Source: Polynucleobacter sp. UK-Gri1-W3 | GTDB lineage: Bacteria; Pseudomonadota; Gammaproteobacteria; Burkholderiales; Burkholderiaceae | NCBI RefSeq assembly: GCF_018881595.1 | Contig: NZ_JACVQA010000006.1 | Span: 186,001 to 250,000, forward strand | DNA length: 64,000 bases | Direction of reading: 5' to 3' | Shown: piece after piece, positions 54,213 to 64,000 of the stretch | Layout of the letters: the number at the start of each line of letters is the position of its first letter | How positions within the stretch are numbered: the first letter of the stretch is position 1 | Position numbers and translations under genes: made by a program | Notes under the pieces: model-generated | Databases searched by the model: none | Seen by the model: the letters and a program-made list of their open reading frames with translations, nothing else | What the model was told of the DNA's origin: nothing

Positions 54213-55424
54213 ATGATTCAGATAGCAACCGCTTGGCTATTACTCTTGCCAGTCATGTTTGGCATTGGTTGGCTAGCCGCCCGTTGGGATTTACGTCTTG
54301 AGAATCGCATGGATGAGCGCGAGCGCATGCGTCAGCAACGCTCAACTTTTAAAGGCTTAAGTCTTTTACTGAATGAACAGCCTGATCAAGCTATTGAAAC
54401 CTTGGTCAAAATTGCACAGCTAGACCCAGAGACCATCGAGCTTCATTTCTCATTGGGTAATTTATTTCGCCGTCGTGGCGAGACTGAACGTGCTATTCGG
54501 GTGCATCAACACTTAGCTAACCGTGATGACTTAAAGCCTCGCGATCGTGATCATGCTGCCTATGAGCTAGGCCGCGACTTTTTACGCGCGGGATTGCTTG
54601 ATCGAGCCGAAGCATCATTAAATCGTGTGGGCAATGGCAAGTACGCCGAGCCGGCAAAAGAAAGTTTGTTGCAGATGTATCAGATTGAGCATGATTGGCA
54701 AAAAGCCATCATTGCTGCTAGTGAGCTTGAAAGCATACAAGGCAAATCACACAATACTGAAATCGCACAATTTCACTGCGAGCTTGGTCAAGAGGCTTTA
54801 CGTCGCAAAGACTTGGTTGAAGCTGAGCAATCGATACAGCGCGCTTTGCAGGCCGTGCCAAATCATGCACGTGCTTTAATTTTGCAAGGCGATTACCTGA
54901 TGGCGATGGAGCGGCCAACTCAAGCGATCGAGGCGTGGAGTGTGATTGCTAGAACACATCCTGCCTATATGCATTTATTGGCAGATCGTTGGATGCTTGC
55001 ACATGCAGCCATCGGTAAAGAGAGCGAAGGTTTAGATAGTCTCTGTGCATTGCTTAAAACCCAAGCTACAGGTGAGTTACTTGATATTGTGCATAAGCAC
55101 TTGATGAAAATTCGCGGTCCTGAGGCCGCTAATGCGATGTTGTCTGATGTAATGCAGCATTCACCGACTTTGATTGCGTTATCTAAGCTGGCTGAAACAC
55201 GTTTGGCACTAGAAGAAGGAAGCGCCAATCCCGAAAGATTATTGGAGTTGCAATCAATTTTGAGTCTCTTGCGCCAGCGCACCACCAGCTTGGCTCGCTA
55301 CACTTGTGGTAACTGTGGCTTTAGGGCAAGAAGATTTTATTGGCAATGCCCTGGTTGTAATCATTGGGAGGCATACTCACCAAGACGAAGTGAAGGTGCT
55401 GCACCTAGCGGCCCTTCAATGTAA
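54213..55424 (+). CDS. lapB: Lipopolysaccharide assembly protein LapB (YciM)
   Basis: The 403-residue protein has an N-terminal membrane helix ([21 protein letters not shown]), a run of TPR repeats and a C-terminal rubredoxin-type metal site CGNCGF...CPGCNHW. LapB links LPS synthesis to FtsH-dependent breakdown of LpxC. It is followed by ugd and heptose genes, an LPS-related neighbourhood. Confidence 0.93.
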   Translation: MIQIATAWLLLLPVMFGIGWLAARWDLRLENRMDERERMRQQRSTFKGLSLLLNEQPDQAIETLVKIAQLDPETIELHFSLGNLFRRRGETERAIRVHQHLANRDDLKPRDRDHAAYELGRDFLRAGLLDRAEASLNRVGNGKYAEPAKESLLQMYQIEHDWQKAIIAASELESIQGKSHNTEIAQFHCELGQEALRRKDLVEAEQSIQRALQAVPNHARALILQGDYLMAMERPTQAIEAWSVIARTHPAYMHLLADRWMLAHAAIGKESEGLDSLCALLKTQATGELLDIVHKHLMKIRGPEAANAMLSDVMQHSPTLIALSKLAETRLALEEGSANPERLLELQSILSLLRQRTTSLARYTCGNCGFRARRFYWQCPGCNHWEAYSPRRSEGAAPSGPSM

Positions 55425-55441
55425 AGAAATTTGGAGATAGA

Positions 55442-56806
55442 TTGAAAGTTACCATCATCGGCAGTGGCTACGTAGGTCTCGTGACAGGCGCATGTTTGGC
55501 TGAACAGGGCAACAATGTCTTTTGCGTTGACGTAGATCCTAAAAAGATTGAGATTCTCAATTCTGGTGGGGTGCCTATTTACGAGCCTGGTCTTAAAGAG
55601 ATGATTGAACGTAACAGAGCTGCTGGCCGCTTGCAGTTCTCAACTGATATCGCTGCTTCTGTTGCTCACGGCGATATTCAATTTATTGCTGTCGGCACGC
55701 CTCCGGATGAGGATGGATCGGCTGATCTTCAGTATGTAGTGGCAGCTGCCCGCAATATTGGGCGCCATATGACCACTCCTAAAGTGATTGTTGATAAATC
55801 GACGGTTCCAGTCGGCACTGCAGATAAAGTATCTGACGCGATTACTGAAGAGTTGGAAAAAAGAAATCTCTCACCAGAACTTTGCTCTGTTGTTTCAAAT
55901 CCTGAGTTCCTTAAAGAAGGCGCCGCAGTTGAAGACTTTATGCGTCCTGACCGTATTGTGATTGGCACTGAGGCTACTCCTGCAGGAATGCGTGCTAAAG
56001 AGCAAATGCGCAAGCTCTATGCTCCATTTAATCGTCACCATGAGCGTACGTATTACATGGATGTCAAAAGTGCAGAGCTTACTAAATATGCAGCCAATGC
56101 CATGTTGGCAACTCGCATTTCCTTTATGAACGAGTTAGCTAATTTGGCGGACTTAGTGGGCGCTGATATTGAAGCGGTGCGCCAAGGCATTGGTTCAGAT
56201 ACTCGTATTGGCTATGGATTCTTATATTCTGGTACCGGGTATGGCGGCTCATGCTTCCCTAAGGATGTATCAGCCTTATCAAAGACTGCTAAAGAGCATG
56301 GCCGAGATCTCAAGATCCTTGATGCCGTAGAAGCGGTTAATGAATTGCAAAAGTACATCTTGGTTGAAAAAATCGAGAAGCGTTTTGGCGCCGACCTTAC
56401 GGGAATGAAGTTTGCTTTATGGGGACTAGCCTTCAAACCAAACACTGACGATATGCGCGAAGCACCTAGCCGCGTGATTATTCAAGAATTGGTTAAACGT
56501 GGCGCCCAGGTAATCGCTCACGATCCAGTAGCGATGCCAGAAGCTGGGCATTGCCTAGAGTTAGACTTTAAGGGCAACCCGGAAGGGCTCAAGCAAGTGT
56601 CAATGACTGATGACCCCATGAGCGCCTTAGATGGTGCTGATGCTCTCATCATTGCGACTGAGTGGAAAGCCTTTAGAAGTCCAGATTTTGATGAAGTGAT
56701 GCAAAAACTTAAACGTGCGATTATTTTTGATGGCCGTAATCTCTATGAGCCTGCTTCTATGCAAGAATTGGGTATTGAGTACCACGGTATTGGGCGACAT
56801 AATTAA
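55442..56806 (+). CDS. ugd: UDP-glucose 6-dehydrogenase
   Basis: The start is a TTG at 55442 with GGAGA 4 nt upstream. The 454-residue protein has the NAD motif [15 protein letters not shown] and the catalytic cysteine in [14 protein letters not shown]. It oxidises UDP-glucose to UDP-glucuronate for envelope sugars. Length is as expected. Confidence 0.95.
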   Translation: MKVTIIGSGYVGLVTGACLAEQGNNVFCVDVDPKKIEILNSGGVPIYEPGLKEMIERNRAAGRLQFSTDIAASVAHGDIQFIAVGTPPDEDGSADLQYVVAAARNIGRHMTTPKVIVDKSTVPVGTADKVSDAITEELEKRNLSPELCSVVSNPEFLKEGAAVEDFMRPDRIVIGTEATPAGMRAKEQMRKLYAPFNRHHERTYYMDVKSAELTKYAANAMLATRISFMNELANLADLVGADIEAVRQGIGSDTRIGYGFLYSGTGYGGSCFPKDVSALSKTAKEHGRDLKILDAVEAVNELQKYILVEKIEKRFGADLTGMKFALWGLAFKPNTDDMREAPSRVIIQELVKRGAQVIAHDPVAMPEAGHCLELDFKGNPEGLKQVSMTDDPMSALDGADALIIATEWKAFRSPDFDEVMQKLKRAIIFDGRNLYEPASMQELGIEYHGIGRHN

Positions 56807-56861
56807 GCAGTATTAGATTAATTGGCATTAAAAATAAAATAAAAATACATAAAGTATTCAA

Positions 56862-57791
56862 ATGGAAAAAGCGAACCGAGAACAGTTTTCTAAAGCCCGC
56901 CTACTGGTGGTAGGTGATGTCATGCTGGATCGTTATTGGTTTGGCGATACCAATCGTATCTCTCCAGAAGCGCCAGTGCCAATTGTGCAAGTGGGCAAGA
57001 TTGATGAACGTCTTGGTGGTGCCGCAAACGTAGCCCGTAACGTTGCAGCGCTTGATGCTAAAGCGACTATTTTAGGTATTGTTGGTAACGATGAGCCCGG
57101 TAAGCGTGTAGTTGAGTTATTGAAAGCAGGCGGAGTAGATAGCCAACTAGAAATTGATGCTGATGTTCCCACCATTGTGAAGTTGCGCGTGATTGCTCGT
57201 CAGCAACAGCTCATTCGCTTGGATTTTGAAGAGGCTCCCAGTGCAAAAGCGCTGGCCCATAAATTAGAGCGTTTTGAAAAGCTCGTTGGTGACGCTGATG
57301 TGGTGATTCTGTCGGATTACGGCAAAGGCGCTTTAGGCCAAGTTGCTTACATGATTAAGCAAGCTAGAGCTCAAAATAAAATGATCTTGGTTGACCCTAA
57401 GGGCGAGGATTATGAAAAATATCGCGGCGCTACTGTCTTAACGCCTAATCGCAGTGAGTTGCGTCAGGTGGTTGGTCAATGGACAAGCGAAGAAGATTTA
57501 ACCAAGAAAGCTCAAGACCTCAGAAAGTCTCTTGATCTACAGGCCTTGCTTTTAACGCGTTCTGAGGATGGGATGAGTCTGTATACAGAATCAGGCGTGA
57601 GTCATGTCAAAGCCCAAGCGCGCGAAGTTTTTGATGTGTCTGGTGCCGGTGATACCGTGATTGCTACCTTAGCAGTTGCCTTGGCTGCCAAATGGCCTTT
57701 AGAAAAAGCAATGGCATTAGCAAATCGTGCAGGTGGCATTGTTGTTGGTAAGTTGGGAACTGCCACCGTTACTTCAGGGGAATTACAGTGA
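56862..57791 (+). CDS. hldA: D-glycero-beta-D-manno-heptose-7-phosphate kinase
   Basis: This 309-residue PfkB-family kinase corresponds to the first half of E. coli HldE (RfaE domain I), with [22 protein letters not shown] and the anion-hole motif DVSGAGDT. It phosphorylates heptose 7-phosphate in ADP-heptose synthesis. The adenylyltransferase half is absent, so a separate hldC must exist elsewhere. It overlaps hldD by 4 bp. Confidence 0.92.
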   Translation: MEKANREQFSKARLLVVGDVMLDRYWFGDTNRISPEAPVPIVQVGKIDERLGGAANVARNVAALDAKATILGIVGNDEPGKRVVELLKAGGVDSQLEIDADVPTIVKLRVIARQQQLIRLDFEEAPSAKALAHKLERFEKLVGDADVVILSDYGKGALGQVAYMIKQARAQNKMILVDPKGEDYEKYRGATVLTPNRSELRQVVGQWTSEEDLTKKAQDLRKSLDLQALLLTRSEDGMSLYTESGVSHVKAQAREVFDVSGAGDTVIATLAVALAAKWPLEKAMALANRAGGIVVGKLGTATVTSGELQ

Positions 57792-58807
57792 CTATTATCG
57801 TAACCGGCGCAGCTGGATTTATTGGCGCCAATATTGTTCAAGCACTTAATGCCCGTGGTGAGAAAAATATCATCGCAGTAGATGATTTACGCCCCGCTGA
57901 TAAATACCGCAACCTCGCAGATTTAGACATCATTGATTATCTTGATAAAGATGAATTTCTAGAGGCCTTTAGAAGCGGTCGTTTAGGTAAAGTAAGGGCA
58001 GTATTTCATGAAGGAGCTTGTTCTGACACCATGGAGACAGATGGCATTTTCATGATGGCGAATAACTATCGCTACACCATGGACTTGTTGGATATCTGCA
58101 CCACTCAAAAGGTGCAACTGCTCTACGCTTCATCAGCTGCTACTTATGGCGGCTCAGATGTTTTTGTGGAAAGCCGCGAACATGAGAAGCCGCTCAATAT
58201 TTATGGATACTCTAAGTTCTTATTTGATCAGGTGATGCGTAAGCGCTTTGCTGAAAAAGCGAATACAGCGCAGGTGGTTGGTTTCCGATACTTTAATGTC
58301 TATGGTCCGCGCGAGTCCCATAAGGGCCGTATGGCTTCCGTTGCATTTCATCAATACCACCAATACAAAGCCAATGGCTATGTAAAGCTCTTTGGCGAGT
58401 ACGATGGCTATGGTCCTGGCGAGCAAAGTCGTGACTTTGTATCTGTTGAAGATGTGGTCAAAGTAAATCTCTTCTTCTTGGATCATCCAGAGATCAGCGG
58501 CATCTTCAATTTGGGTAGCGGTCATGCGCAACCTTTCAATGATGTCGCACATGCTGTTGCTAACTCTATGCGTAAGCTCGATAAAGCAGCTTCTGCAAGC
58601 CTGCAAGAATTGGTTAAAGAAAAAGCAATTGAGTACATTCCATTCCCGGATGCTCTCAGGGGTAAATATCAATGCTTTACTCAAGCAGACCTCACTAAGC
58701 TTAGGGCTGCGGGCTATGCCGAGCCTTTCTTAAATGTTGAGCAAGGTGTAGGAAAATATATTGAGTGGTTAGAGGCCAATTCTGGTTTCTTGGCCAACCC
58801 TTTGTAA
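57788..58807 (+). CDS. hldD: ADP-L-glycero-D-manno-heptose 6-epimerase
   Basis: This 339-residue SDR-type epimerase has [11 protein letters not shown] at the N-terminus, the SSAATYGG loop and the Y-x-x-x-K motif in YGYSKFLFD. It inverts C6 of ADP-heptose for the LPS inner core. It follows hldA by overlap. Confidence 0.95.
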   Translation: MTIIVTGAAGFIGANIVQALNARGEKNIIAVDDLRPADKYRNLADLDIIDYLDKDEFLEAFRSGRLGKVRAVFHEGACSDTMETDGIFMMANNYRYTMDLLDICTTQKVQLLYASSAATYGGSDVFVESREHEKPLNIYGYSKFLFDQVMRKRFAEKANTAQVVGFRYFNVYGPRESHKGRMASVAFHQYHQYKANGYVKLFGEYDGYGPGEQSRDFVSVEDVVKVNLFFLDHPEISGIFNLGSGHAQPFNDVAHAVANSMRKLDKAASASLQELVKEKAIEYIPFPDALRGKYQCFTQADLTKLRAAGYAEPFLNVEQGVGKYIEWLEANSGFLANPL

Positions 58808-58844
58808 GCCAGTCAACAGAAGTAGTTTCTCCTCGTTGTAAATC

Positions 58845-58876
58845 ATCCACGGGCACTAAGTGCGCGTGGATTTTTT
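58845..58876 (+). terminator. Terminator after hldD
   Basis: ATCCACG-GCAC pairs with GTGC-CGTGGAT (58845-58871) around TAA with one G-G mismatch, and TTTTTT follows. The T-run ends just before the AGGAG of the next gene. Confidence 0.8.
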
Positions 58877-58895
58877 ATTTATTACAGGAGAAAGC

Positions 58896-59324
58896 ATGAC
58901 AGATCATTTAAATCTAGATAGATGTTGGAGTTTGGTTCGAGCTGCAGCAGTAGCATTCACGGTATGCATTTCGAGTATGGGGGTAACGTATGCATCACCC
59001 ATTAACGTCAATACTGCGACTCAAACTGAGCTAGAGAGCATCAAAGGCATTGGCCCATCCAAAGCCAAAACCATCATTGCGGAGCGCTTGGATGGCGGGC
59101 ATTTTCAGGATGCGAATGACTTACAAAAGCGAGTGCGTGGTATTGGTATGAAATCAGTAGAAAAAATGGTCGATAACGGCTTAACAATCGAGGCTCCTAG
59201 TTCCTTTCGGGAGCCGAACGGCCGGACCAAGAAAGAGGGCGGCGCCTCTGGTCGACGTAGTTCTCGTAATCAAGCTAATCCTCGCAATCAGCCGGAACGT
59301 TCGGGAGCAGGTCGCCGAAATTAA
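58896..59324 (+). CDS. ComEA-like helix-hairpin-helix DNA-binding protein
   Basis: I start at the ATG at 58896, with AGGAG at 58886-58890. The 142-residue protein has an export signal ending VTYAS, then PINVNTATQTELESIKGIGPSKAKTII and a second hairpin KRVRGIGMKSVEKM, the ComEA double HhH. A basic, disordered tail (RRSSRNQANPRNQPER) follows. ComEA binds DNA in the periplasm during natural transformation. Confidence 0.9.
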   Translation: MTDHLNLDRCWSLVRAAAVAFTVCISSMGVTYASPINVNTATQTELESIKGIGPSKAKTIIAERLDGGHFQDANDLQKRVRGIGMKSVEKMVDNGLTIEAPSSFREPNGRTKKEGGASGRRSSRNQANPRNQPERSGAGRRN

Positions 59325-59365
59325 ACCCTTTCGTGTGTAGGCTTGCTTATGGCTAAAATGGCTTC

Positions 59366-60277
59366 ATGAGCAAACCTTCCTACCTTACTATTTCGCAGAC
59401 TGTGGGCAATACGCCTTTGGTGCGCTTACAGCGTATCCCTGGTCTTGAGAATGAGAATCGCAACAATGTGATTTTGGGTAAGTTAGAAGGAAATAATCCA
59501 GCCGGGTCGGTAAAGGACCGACCTGCGCTGTCGATGATCTCACGCGCACAAGAACGCGGTGAAATTAAACCTGGTGATACTTTAATTGAAGCAACTAGCG
59601 GTAATACAGGTATTGCTCTGGCAATGACTGCTGCGATGCTCGGTTACAAGATGATTTTGGTGATGCCAGAAAATCAAAGTATTGAACGCCGTCAAAGTAT
59701 GGCAGCTTATGGAGCTGAACTCATTCTGACGGCAGCCTCGGGTGGCATGGAATTTGCCAGAGATTACGCCTTGCAATTGCAAAGAGAAGGTCGCGGCAGA
59801 TTACTCGATCAATTTGCTAACCCAGATAATCCTAGAGCACATATCGAGACTACGGGCCCTGAGATCTGGCGCGATACAGATGGGCAGGTTACCCATTTTG
59901 TTTCTGCGATGGGCACTACCGGAACGATTACTGGTGTCTCAACCTATCTCAAGTCTATGAATCCTGCGATTCAGATTATTGGAGCGCAGCCTGAAGAAGG
60001 CTCTCAAATTCCCGGCATTCGGAAATGGGCGCCAGCATATTTGCCTAAGATTTATCAAGGTGATCGCGTTGATGCGATTGAGTATGTCTCTCAAGCGGAT
60101 GCTGAAGAGATGGCACGCCGCCTAGCTGCACAAGAGGGCATCTTCTGTGGCATCTCCGCTGGAGGCGCCTTGGTTGTGGCCTTACGTATAGCGCGTCAAG
60201 TTGAAAATGCGACGATTGTCTTTATTGTCTGCGACCGTGGTGACCGCTACCTGTCTACTGGGGTTTTTCCAGCTTAA
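59366..60277 (+). CDS. cysM: Cysteine synthase B
   Basis: This 303-residue PLP enzyme has K50 in NPAGSVKDRPA and the phosphate-binding loop EATSGNTGIALA. The GSVKDR form and length fit CysM better than CysK. It makes cysteine from O-acetylserine and sulfide or thiosulfate. It overlaps the convergent mltB by 4 bp. Confidence 0.93.
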   Translation: MSKPSYLTISQTVGNTPLVRLQRIPGLENENRNNVILGKLEGNNPAGSVKDRPALSMISRAQERGEIKPGDTLIEATSGNTGIALAMTAAMLGYKMILVMPENQSIERRQSMAAYGAELILTAASGGMEFARDYALQLQREGRGRLLDQFANPDNPRAHIETTGPEIWRDTDGQVTHFVSAMGTTGTITGVSTYLKSMNPAIQIIGAQPEEGSQIPGIRKWAPAYLPKIYQGDRVDAIEYVSQADAEEMARRLAAQEGIFCGISAGGALVVALRIARQVENATIVFIVCDRGDRYLSTGVFPA

Positions 60278-61530
60278 GAAGATTTCACTTTTTTCTTTGC
60301 GCTGGTTTTCTTAGGCTTTGATTTATCGCCCGCACTTTTACTGCTATTGGCCGGCTTGCTATTATTTTCTACTGGCACAACGCTCTGATTTTTATATCCC
60401 AAAGCTTCTGCAAACTCCGCAACACTTTGGGCGTAGAAGTAACTGCGGTTGTACTGAACAATCGTCAGAAAATTATTCAAGCCCACAAAATACTGCGCTT
60501 GGTCTGAACCATCTTTATCAGGGTAGGGTAGATCTACGATGAAGGCCTTGCTTTGAGGTTCTACACCGCCACTTTGAAGGTCGCCTTGCTGCTTATTCAA
60601 AATACCTTTATCAATAAGCTCTTGTACCGTGTATTTGAGTTGTGGCTCACCATCCGCCAATGCTTTAGCAGCATTAATGCCGCTTACCTGGACTTGAAAA
60701 GAAATCGGCATGCCTGTCTGCCAGCCGTGCTTTTTCATGAAGTTAGCAACACTGGCTATAGCGTCTTTGGGACTTTGTTTGAGGTCGATTTGTCCATCCC
60801 CGTCACCATCCACTGCAAAGCTGCGAATGCTGCTTGGCATAAACTGCGGTAGACCTATAGCACCCGCATAAGAGCTGTTCTGATTCAGGCAGGCACTAAA
60901 GCGTGCACTACTGATGCCTTGACTACTATTGCTTGAGGGCAGCTTACCGCCTGCTTCAGTCCAGCACATGAGAATGAGTTCTTTGAGTTGATCCTTAAAG
61001 AGTTGCTCTCGAGCTGATTTATTAGGGGTATCTGGGTAACTAAAGGCTAAGGTAGATAGAACGTCCTTAACCCTGAAATTACCAGTTTGGCGCCCATAAA
61101 TGGTTTCGATGCCAATAATGGCCACAATAATTTCTGCGGGCACCCCTGTATCTTGCTCAACTTGACTCAAATAGGCCTGGTTTTGCTCCCAAAAAGCCCT
61201 GCCAGCCTTGAGGCGAACCGGTTCAATAAAGCGTTTGCGGTAAGCCAGCCAATTTTTCTTGAAAGTGCCCGATGGGGGTAATACCAATTTTCGAATCGAG
61301 GGAATCGTTTTAGCATCTAGGAAGCCCATTTCTAGAGCTGGGAGCGGGATTTCTTGGGTCTGAGATACTTGCCCTAGTAGTTCATTGAGTTTTTGGCTAA
61401 AACGCGCCTCGGTGACTGCATCATCAGTCTGGTTTACGATGGACTGTTGTGATTGGGGTGGCTGTGTGGGGGTGCTGGAGCATCCCGCTAGCGCAAGAGC
61501 AAAGAGTAAGCAGGGGATGCGAAAGTTCAT
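60274..61530 (-). CDS. mltB: Membrane-bound lytic murein transglycosylase B
   Basis: I start at the ATG at 61530, which places the lipobox LALAGC 12-17 residues in. The 418-residue lipoprotein has the catalytic glutamate in IGIETIYGRQTG and IGLPQFMPSSIRSFAVDGDGDG, typical of MltB. The C-terminus is lysine- and serine-rich (SKSAGDKSKPKK). It cuts peptidoglycan glycan strands. An in-frame ATG at 61563 would push the lipobox too far in. Confidence 0.9.
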   Translation of the reverse strand: MNFRIPCLLFALALAGCSSTPTQPPQSQQSIVNQTDDAVTEARFSQKLNELLGQVSQTQEIPLPALEMGFLDAKTIPSIRKLVLPPSGTFKKNWLAYRKRFIEPVRLKAGRAFWEQNQAYLSQVEQDTGVPAEIIVAIIGIETIYGRQTGNFRVKDVLSTLAFSYPDTPNKSAREQLFKDQLKELILMCWTEAGGKLPSSNSSQGISSARFSACLNQNSSYAGAIGLPQFMPSSIRSFAVDGDGDGQIDLKQSPKDAIASVANFMKKHGWQTGMPISFQVQVSGINAAKALADGEPQLKYTVQELIDKGILNKQQGDLQSGGVEPQSKAFIVDLPYPDKDGSDQAQYFVGLNNFLTIVQYNRSYFYAQSVAEFAEALGYKNQSVVPVENNSKPANSSKSAGDKSKPKKTSAKKKVKSS

Positions 61531-61613
61531 ACAGATGGTCTCGGATTTTTGAATATTGAGCACGTTTAATTAGATTATAAAAATTACAAATTTGCTATTA
61601 AGGATTTTGAGTA

Positions 61614-62534
61614 ATGACAACAGGATACATAACTCACCCAGACTTTCTGAAACATGAGATGGGTAGTCATCACCCAGAGTGTCCAGAACGAATTCAGGCG
61701 ATCAACGATCAGATGATTCGTAGCGGTATTGACCGCCTCGTGCATCATTTAGATGCACCCTTAGCAACTGAGGATCAGTTGGAGTTAGTCCACAGTCCGG
61801 ATCATGTTTCTTTTGTGCGAGATCGTGCTCCTGAGAGCGGCTATTTCATGCTCGATGGTGACACCATTATGAATCCCCATACCTATAGAGTGGCGCTTAG
61901 GGCTGCTGGTGCAGCGATTGCTGGTGTTGATGCTGTGATGAAGGGTGAGGTTGAGAATGTCTTCTGTGCGGTAAGACCACCGGGACATCATGCCGAGCCA
62001 ACTCGCTCCATGGGTTTTTGTTTGTTCGATAACGTCGCTATTGCAGCGCGTTACGCAATGGAGACTTACGGCATTGAGCGTGTCGCCATCATTGACTTTG
62101 ACGTTCATCATGGCAACGGCACAGAAGCAGCTTTTTTTAATGATCCCAATGTCTTGATGTGTAGCTTCTTTCAGCATCCTTTCTACCCGTATAGCGGCTT
62201 AGATCATGCCAACAATATGGTCAACGTGCCTTTGCCTGCGGCAACCCGCGGTGATGTGGTGCGTTCGATCGTAGAGGAGAGATGGTTGCCAGCTTTGCGT
62301 AATTTTGAGCCTGAGCTCATTATTATTTCAGCAGGCTTTGATGCGCATCGCGAAGATGATCTAGGGCAAATGGGCTTGGTGGAAGATGACTACGCTTGGA
62401 TTACCAAGCGTTTAAAAGAAATCGCCAATGACTATGCGCAAGGCCGCATTGTGAGTTGTTTGGAGGGCGGCTATAACCTCTCTGCATTAGGTCGCAGCGT
62501 AGTGGCTCACATTAAGGCATTAGCAGAAATTTAA
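61614..62534 (+). CDS. Histone deacetylase/acetylpolyamine amidohydrolase family protein
   Basis: This 306-residue zinc hydrolase has RPPGHHAEP with the catalytic histidine pair, DFDVHHGNGTEAAF with metal ligands, and ISAGFDAHREDDLG with the last aspartate. Bacterial members remove acetyl groups from polyamines or other small amides. The substrate is not evident. It is followed at 14 bp by the acyl-CoA ligase gene. Confidence 0.9.
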   Translation: MTTGYITHPDFLKHEMGSHHPECPERIQAINDQMIRSGIDRLVHHLDAPLATEDQLELVHSPDHVSFVRDRAPESGYFMLDGDTIMNPHTYRVALRAAGAAIAGVDAVMKGEVENVFCAVRPPGHHAEPTRSMGFCLFDNVAIAARYAMETYGIERVAIIDFDVHHGNGTEAAFFNDPNVLMCSFFQHPFYPYSGLDHANNMVNVPLPAATRGDVVRSIVEERWLPALRNFEPELIIISAGFDAHREDDLGQMGLVEDDYAWITKRLKEIANDYAQGRIVSCLEGGYNLSALGRSVVAHIKALAEI

Positions 62535-62548
62535 ATCAAAGGCTGAAG

Positions 62549-64000
62549 ATGGCAAATATTTATGAACAAGGCTTGGATCGTAATCCTGCCAACTACACCC
62601 CAATCACTCCACTCCTGTTTTTAGAGCGTTCGGCGCAAATTTATCCGAATAAGACTGCCGTCATTCATGGAAAGTTACGCCAAACTTGGAAGCAAACCTA
62701 TGAGCGTTGCCTTCGTTTGGCTAGCGCCTTGCAAAAGCACGGCATTGGTTTGGGTGACACAGTAGCGGTAATGTTGCCAAATACACCCCCAATGGTAGAG
62801 GCCCACTTTGGTATTCCGATGGCAGGCGCGGTTTTGAATGCCTTAAATACCCGCTTAGATGCAGAGACTATCGCATTTATGCTCAATCATGGTGAAGCAA
62901 AAGTAGTGATTGTGGATCCAGAGTTTTCAGCGGTAATGAAAAAAGCGCTTGAGATTGCCAAGAAAGAATCTGGTCGTGATTTCTTGGTGATCGATGTTGA
63001 AGAAAGTGAGTTTGATGTTCCTGGTGAGAAGCTAGGCAATCTGACTTACGAGAAATTGCTTTCTGAAGGCGATCCGAACTTTGCATGGCAAGTGCCAGCA
63101 GATGAATGGCAAGCGATTTGCCTGAACTACACTTCAGGCACAACTGGCAATCCTAAAGGCGTGGTATATCACCACCGCGGCGCTGCCATCAATGCCGTGT
63201 CAAACGTATTGGACTGGGACATTAATAAGCATCCGGTATACCTCTGGACTCTCCCAATGTTCCATTGCAATGGCTGGTGTTTCCCATGGACAATTGCTGC
63301 CCGTGCCGGCGTCAACGTCTGCTTAAGACGCGTTGATGCGCAACATATTTTTGCAGCTATTAAAGAGCATGGTGTGAGTCACTATTGCGCTGCCCCTATC
63401 GTGCATAACTTATTAGTCAATGCACCAGACGAATTGAAAGCGGGCGTTCCTACGGGTGTAAAAGGCTTGATTGCTGGTGCTGCGCCACCTGCATCGATTA
63501 TTGAAGGTATGGAAAAGCTGGGTTTTGATTTAACCCATGTATACGGTTTAACAGAAACATATGGCCCGGCAGCTGTCTGCGTTAAACAAGATGAATGGAA
63601 TGATTTGGATATTGGTGAGCGCGCTCGTTTAAATGCTCGCCAAGGTGTGCGTTATCACATGCAACAAGCAATCGCAGTTTTTGATCCAGAAACAATGCAG
63701 CCAGTTCCGGCTGATGGTGAAACCATGGGTGAAATCATGTTCAAGGGCAATATCGCCATGAAGGGTTACTTAAAGAATGAAAAAGCAACTCAAGAAGCAT
63801 TTGAGGGTGGCTGGTTTCACTCGGGTGACTTGGCTGTGATGAATCCAGATGGCTACGTCAAGATGAAAGATCGCAGCAAAGACATCATCATTTCAGGAGG
63901 TGAAAATATCTCTTCTGTAGAGGTTGAAGATGTTCTCTATCGACACCCTGCAGTGAACGCCGCCGCAGTAGTTGCCAAACCAGATCCTAAGTGGGGTGAG
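62549..64000 (+). CDS. Acyl-CoA synthetase, AMP-binding family (cut by window end)
   Basis: 484 residues are visible of a typical 540-550. The AMP-binding motif YTSGTTGNPKGV, the ATP/AMP motif YGLTETYGP, the hinge SGDLAVM and the ENISS segment are present. It resembles the medium-chain fatty-acid and methylmercaptopropionate-CoA ligase branch. It activates a carboxylic acid to its CoA ester. The C-terminal lysine lies outside the window. Confidence 0.92.
   Translation, partial: MANIYEQGLDRNPANYTPITPLLFLERSAQIYPNKTAVIHGKLRQTWKQTYERCLRLASALQKHGIGLGDTVAVMLPNTPPMVEAHFGIPMAGAVLNALNTRLDAETIAFMLNHGEAKVVIVDPEFSAVMKKALEIAKKESGRDFLVIDVEESEFDVPGEKLGNLTYEKLLSEGDPNFAWQVPADEWQAICLNYTSGTTGNPKGVVYHHRGAAINAVSNVLDWDINKHPVYLWTLPMFHCNGWCFPWTIAARAGVNVCLRRVDAQHIFAAIKEHGVSHYCAAPIVHNLLVNAPDELKAGVPTGVKGLIAGAAPPASIIEGMEKLGFDLTHVYGLTETYGPAAVCVKQDEWNDLDIGERARLNARQGVRYHMQQAIAVFDPETMQPVPADGETMGEIMFKGNIAMKGYLKNEKATQEAFEGGWFHSGDLAVMNPDGYVKMKDRSKDIIISGGENISSVEVEDVLYRHPAVNAAAVVAKPDPKWGE

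Overview
The window looks like a chromosome segment of a freshwater betaproteobacterium of the Burkholderiaceae, most likely Polynucleobacter. I infer this from moderate GC, the gyrA-serC-pheA-hisC-tyrA-aroA-cmk-rpsA-ihfB-lapB gene order, the abundance of Bug/TctC binding proteins, and a tmRNA whose encoded tag reads ANDERFALAA. The genus is inferred from gene content and not proven.

Positions 1-8461 hold a catabolic and transport module: two paralogous 3-hydroxyacyl-CoA dehydrogenase-like genes, a mandelate-racemase-family enzyme, and a minus-strand operon of a 2-hydroxyacid dehydrogenase, a DapA-family lyase, a TAXI solute-binding protein and a fused TRAP permease. Positions 8504-13221 hold an MFS exporter, cytochrome b and c genes, an M50 protease, two very small genes, an extradiol dioxygenase-like gene and the fluoride channel gene crcB. 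Positions 13268-18800 are a second minus-strand operon: two Bug proteins, an MmgE/PrpD protein, a 2-hydroxyacid dehydrogenase and a split CHR-family permease pair. Then come trhO, another Bug gene, a carboxymuconolactone decarboxylase-like gene, a pirin, a methyltransferase and a TonB-hemP-TonB-dependent receptor cluster.

Positions 26524-40345 are a genomic island of about 13.8 kb inserted at the 3' end of ssrA. It is bounded by 67-bp direct repeats with 6 mismatches and has a tyrosine recombinase beside ssrA. Its cargo is a decayed second integrase, an AbiEi-like/Fic fusion, a DEDD exonuclease, a metallophosphoesterase, a hipBA pair, a second large Fic protein, a phage remnant (capsid, holin, endolysin), and an AT-rich AAA-ATPase plus TOPRIM-like pair that resembles a two-gene anti-phage system. 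The non-coding DNA of the island carries two families of helically phased direct repeats. One family (TGTCAACAAAACTGC-like) occurs in three pairs, each spaced exactly 31 bp. The other (GTAAGAAAAAGTG) occurs five times before the second fic gene at spacings of 50, 30, 20 and 30 bp. I consider these arrays and the ATPase/TOPRIM pair the most interesting parts of the window.

Positions 40332-64000 are core genome: ssrA, gph, ubiG, an OmpA-family gene, gyrA, the coupled serine/aromatic amino acid operon running into cmk and rpsA, ihfB, lapB, sugar-nucleotide and heptose genes (ugd, hldA, hldD), a ComEA-like gene, cysM, mltB, a histone-deacetylase-like hydrolase and an acyl-CoA ligase cut by the window end.
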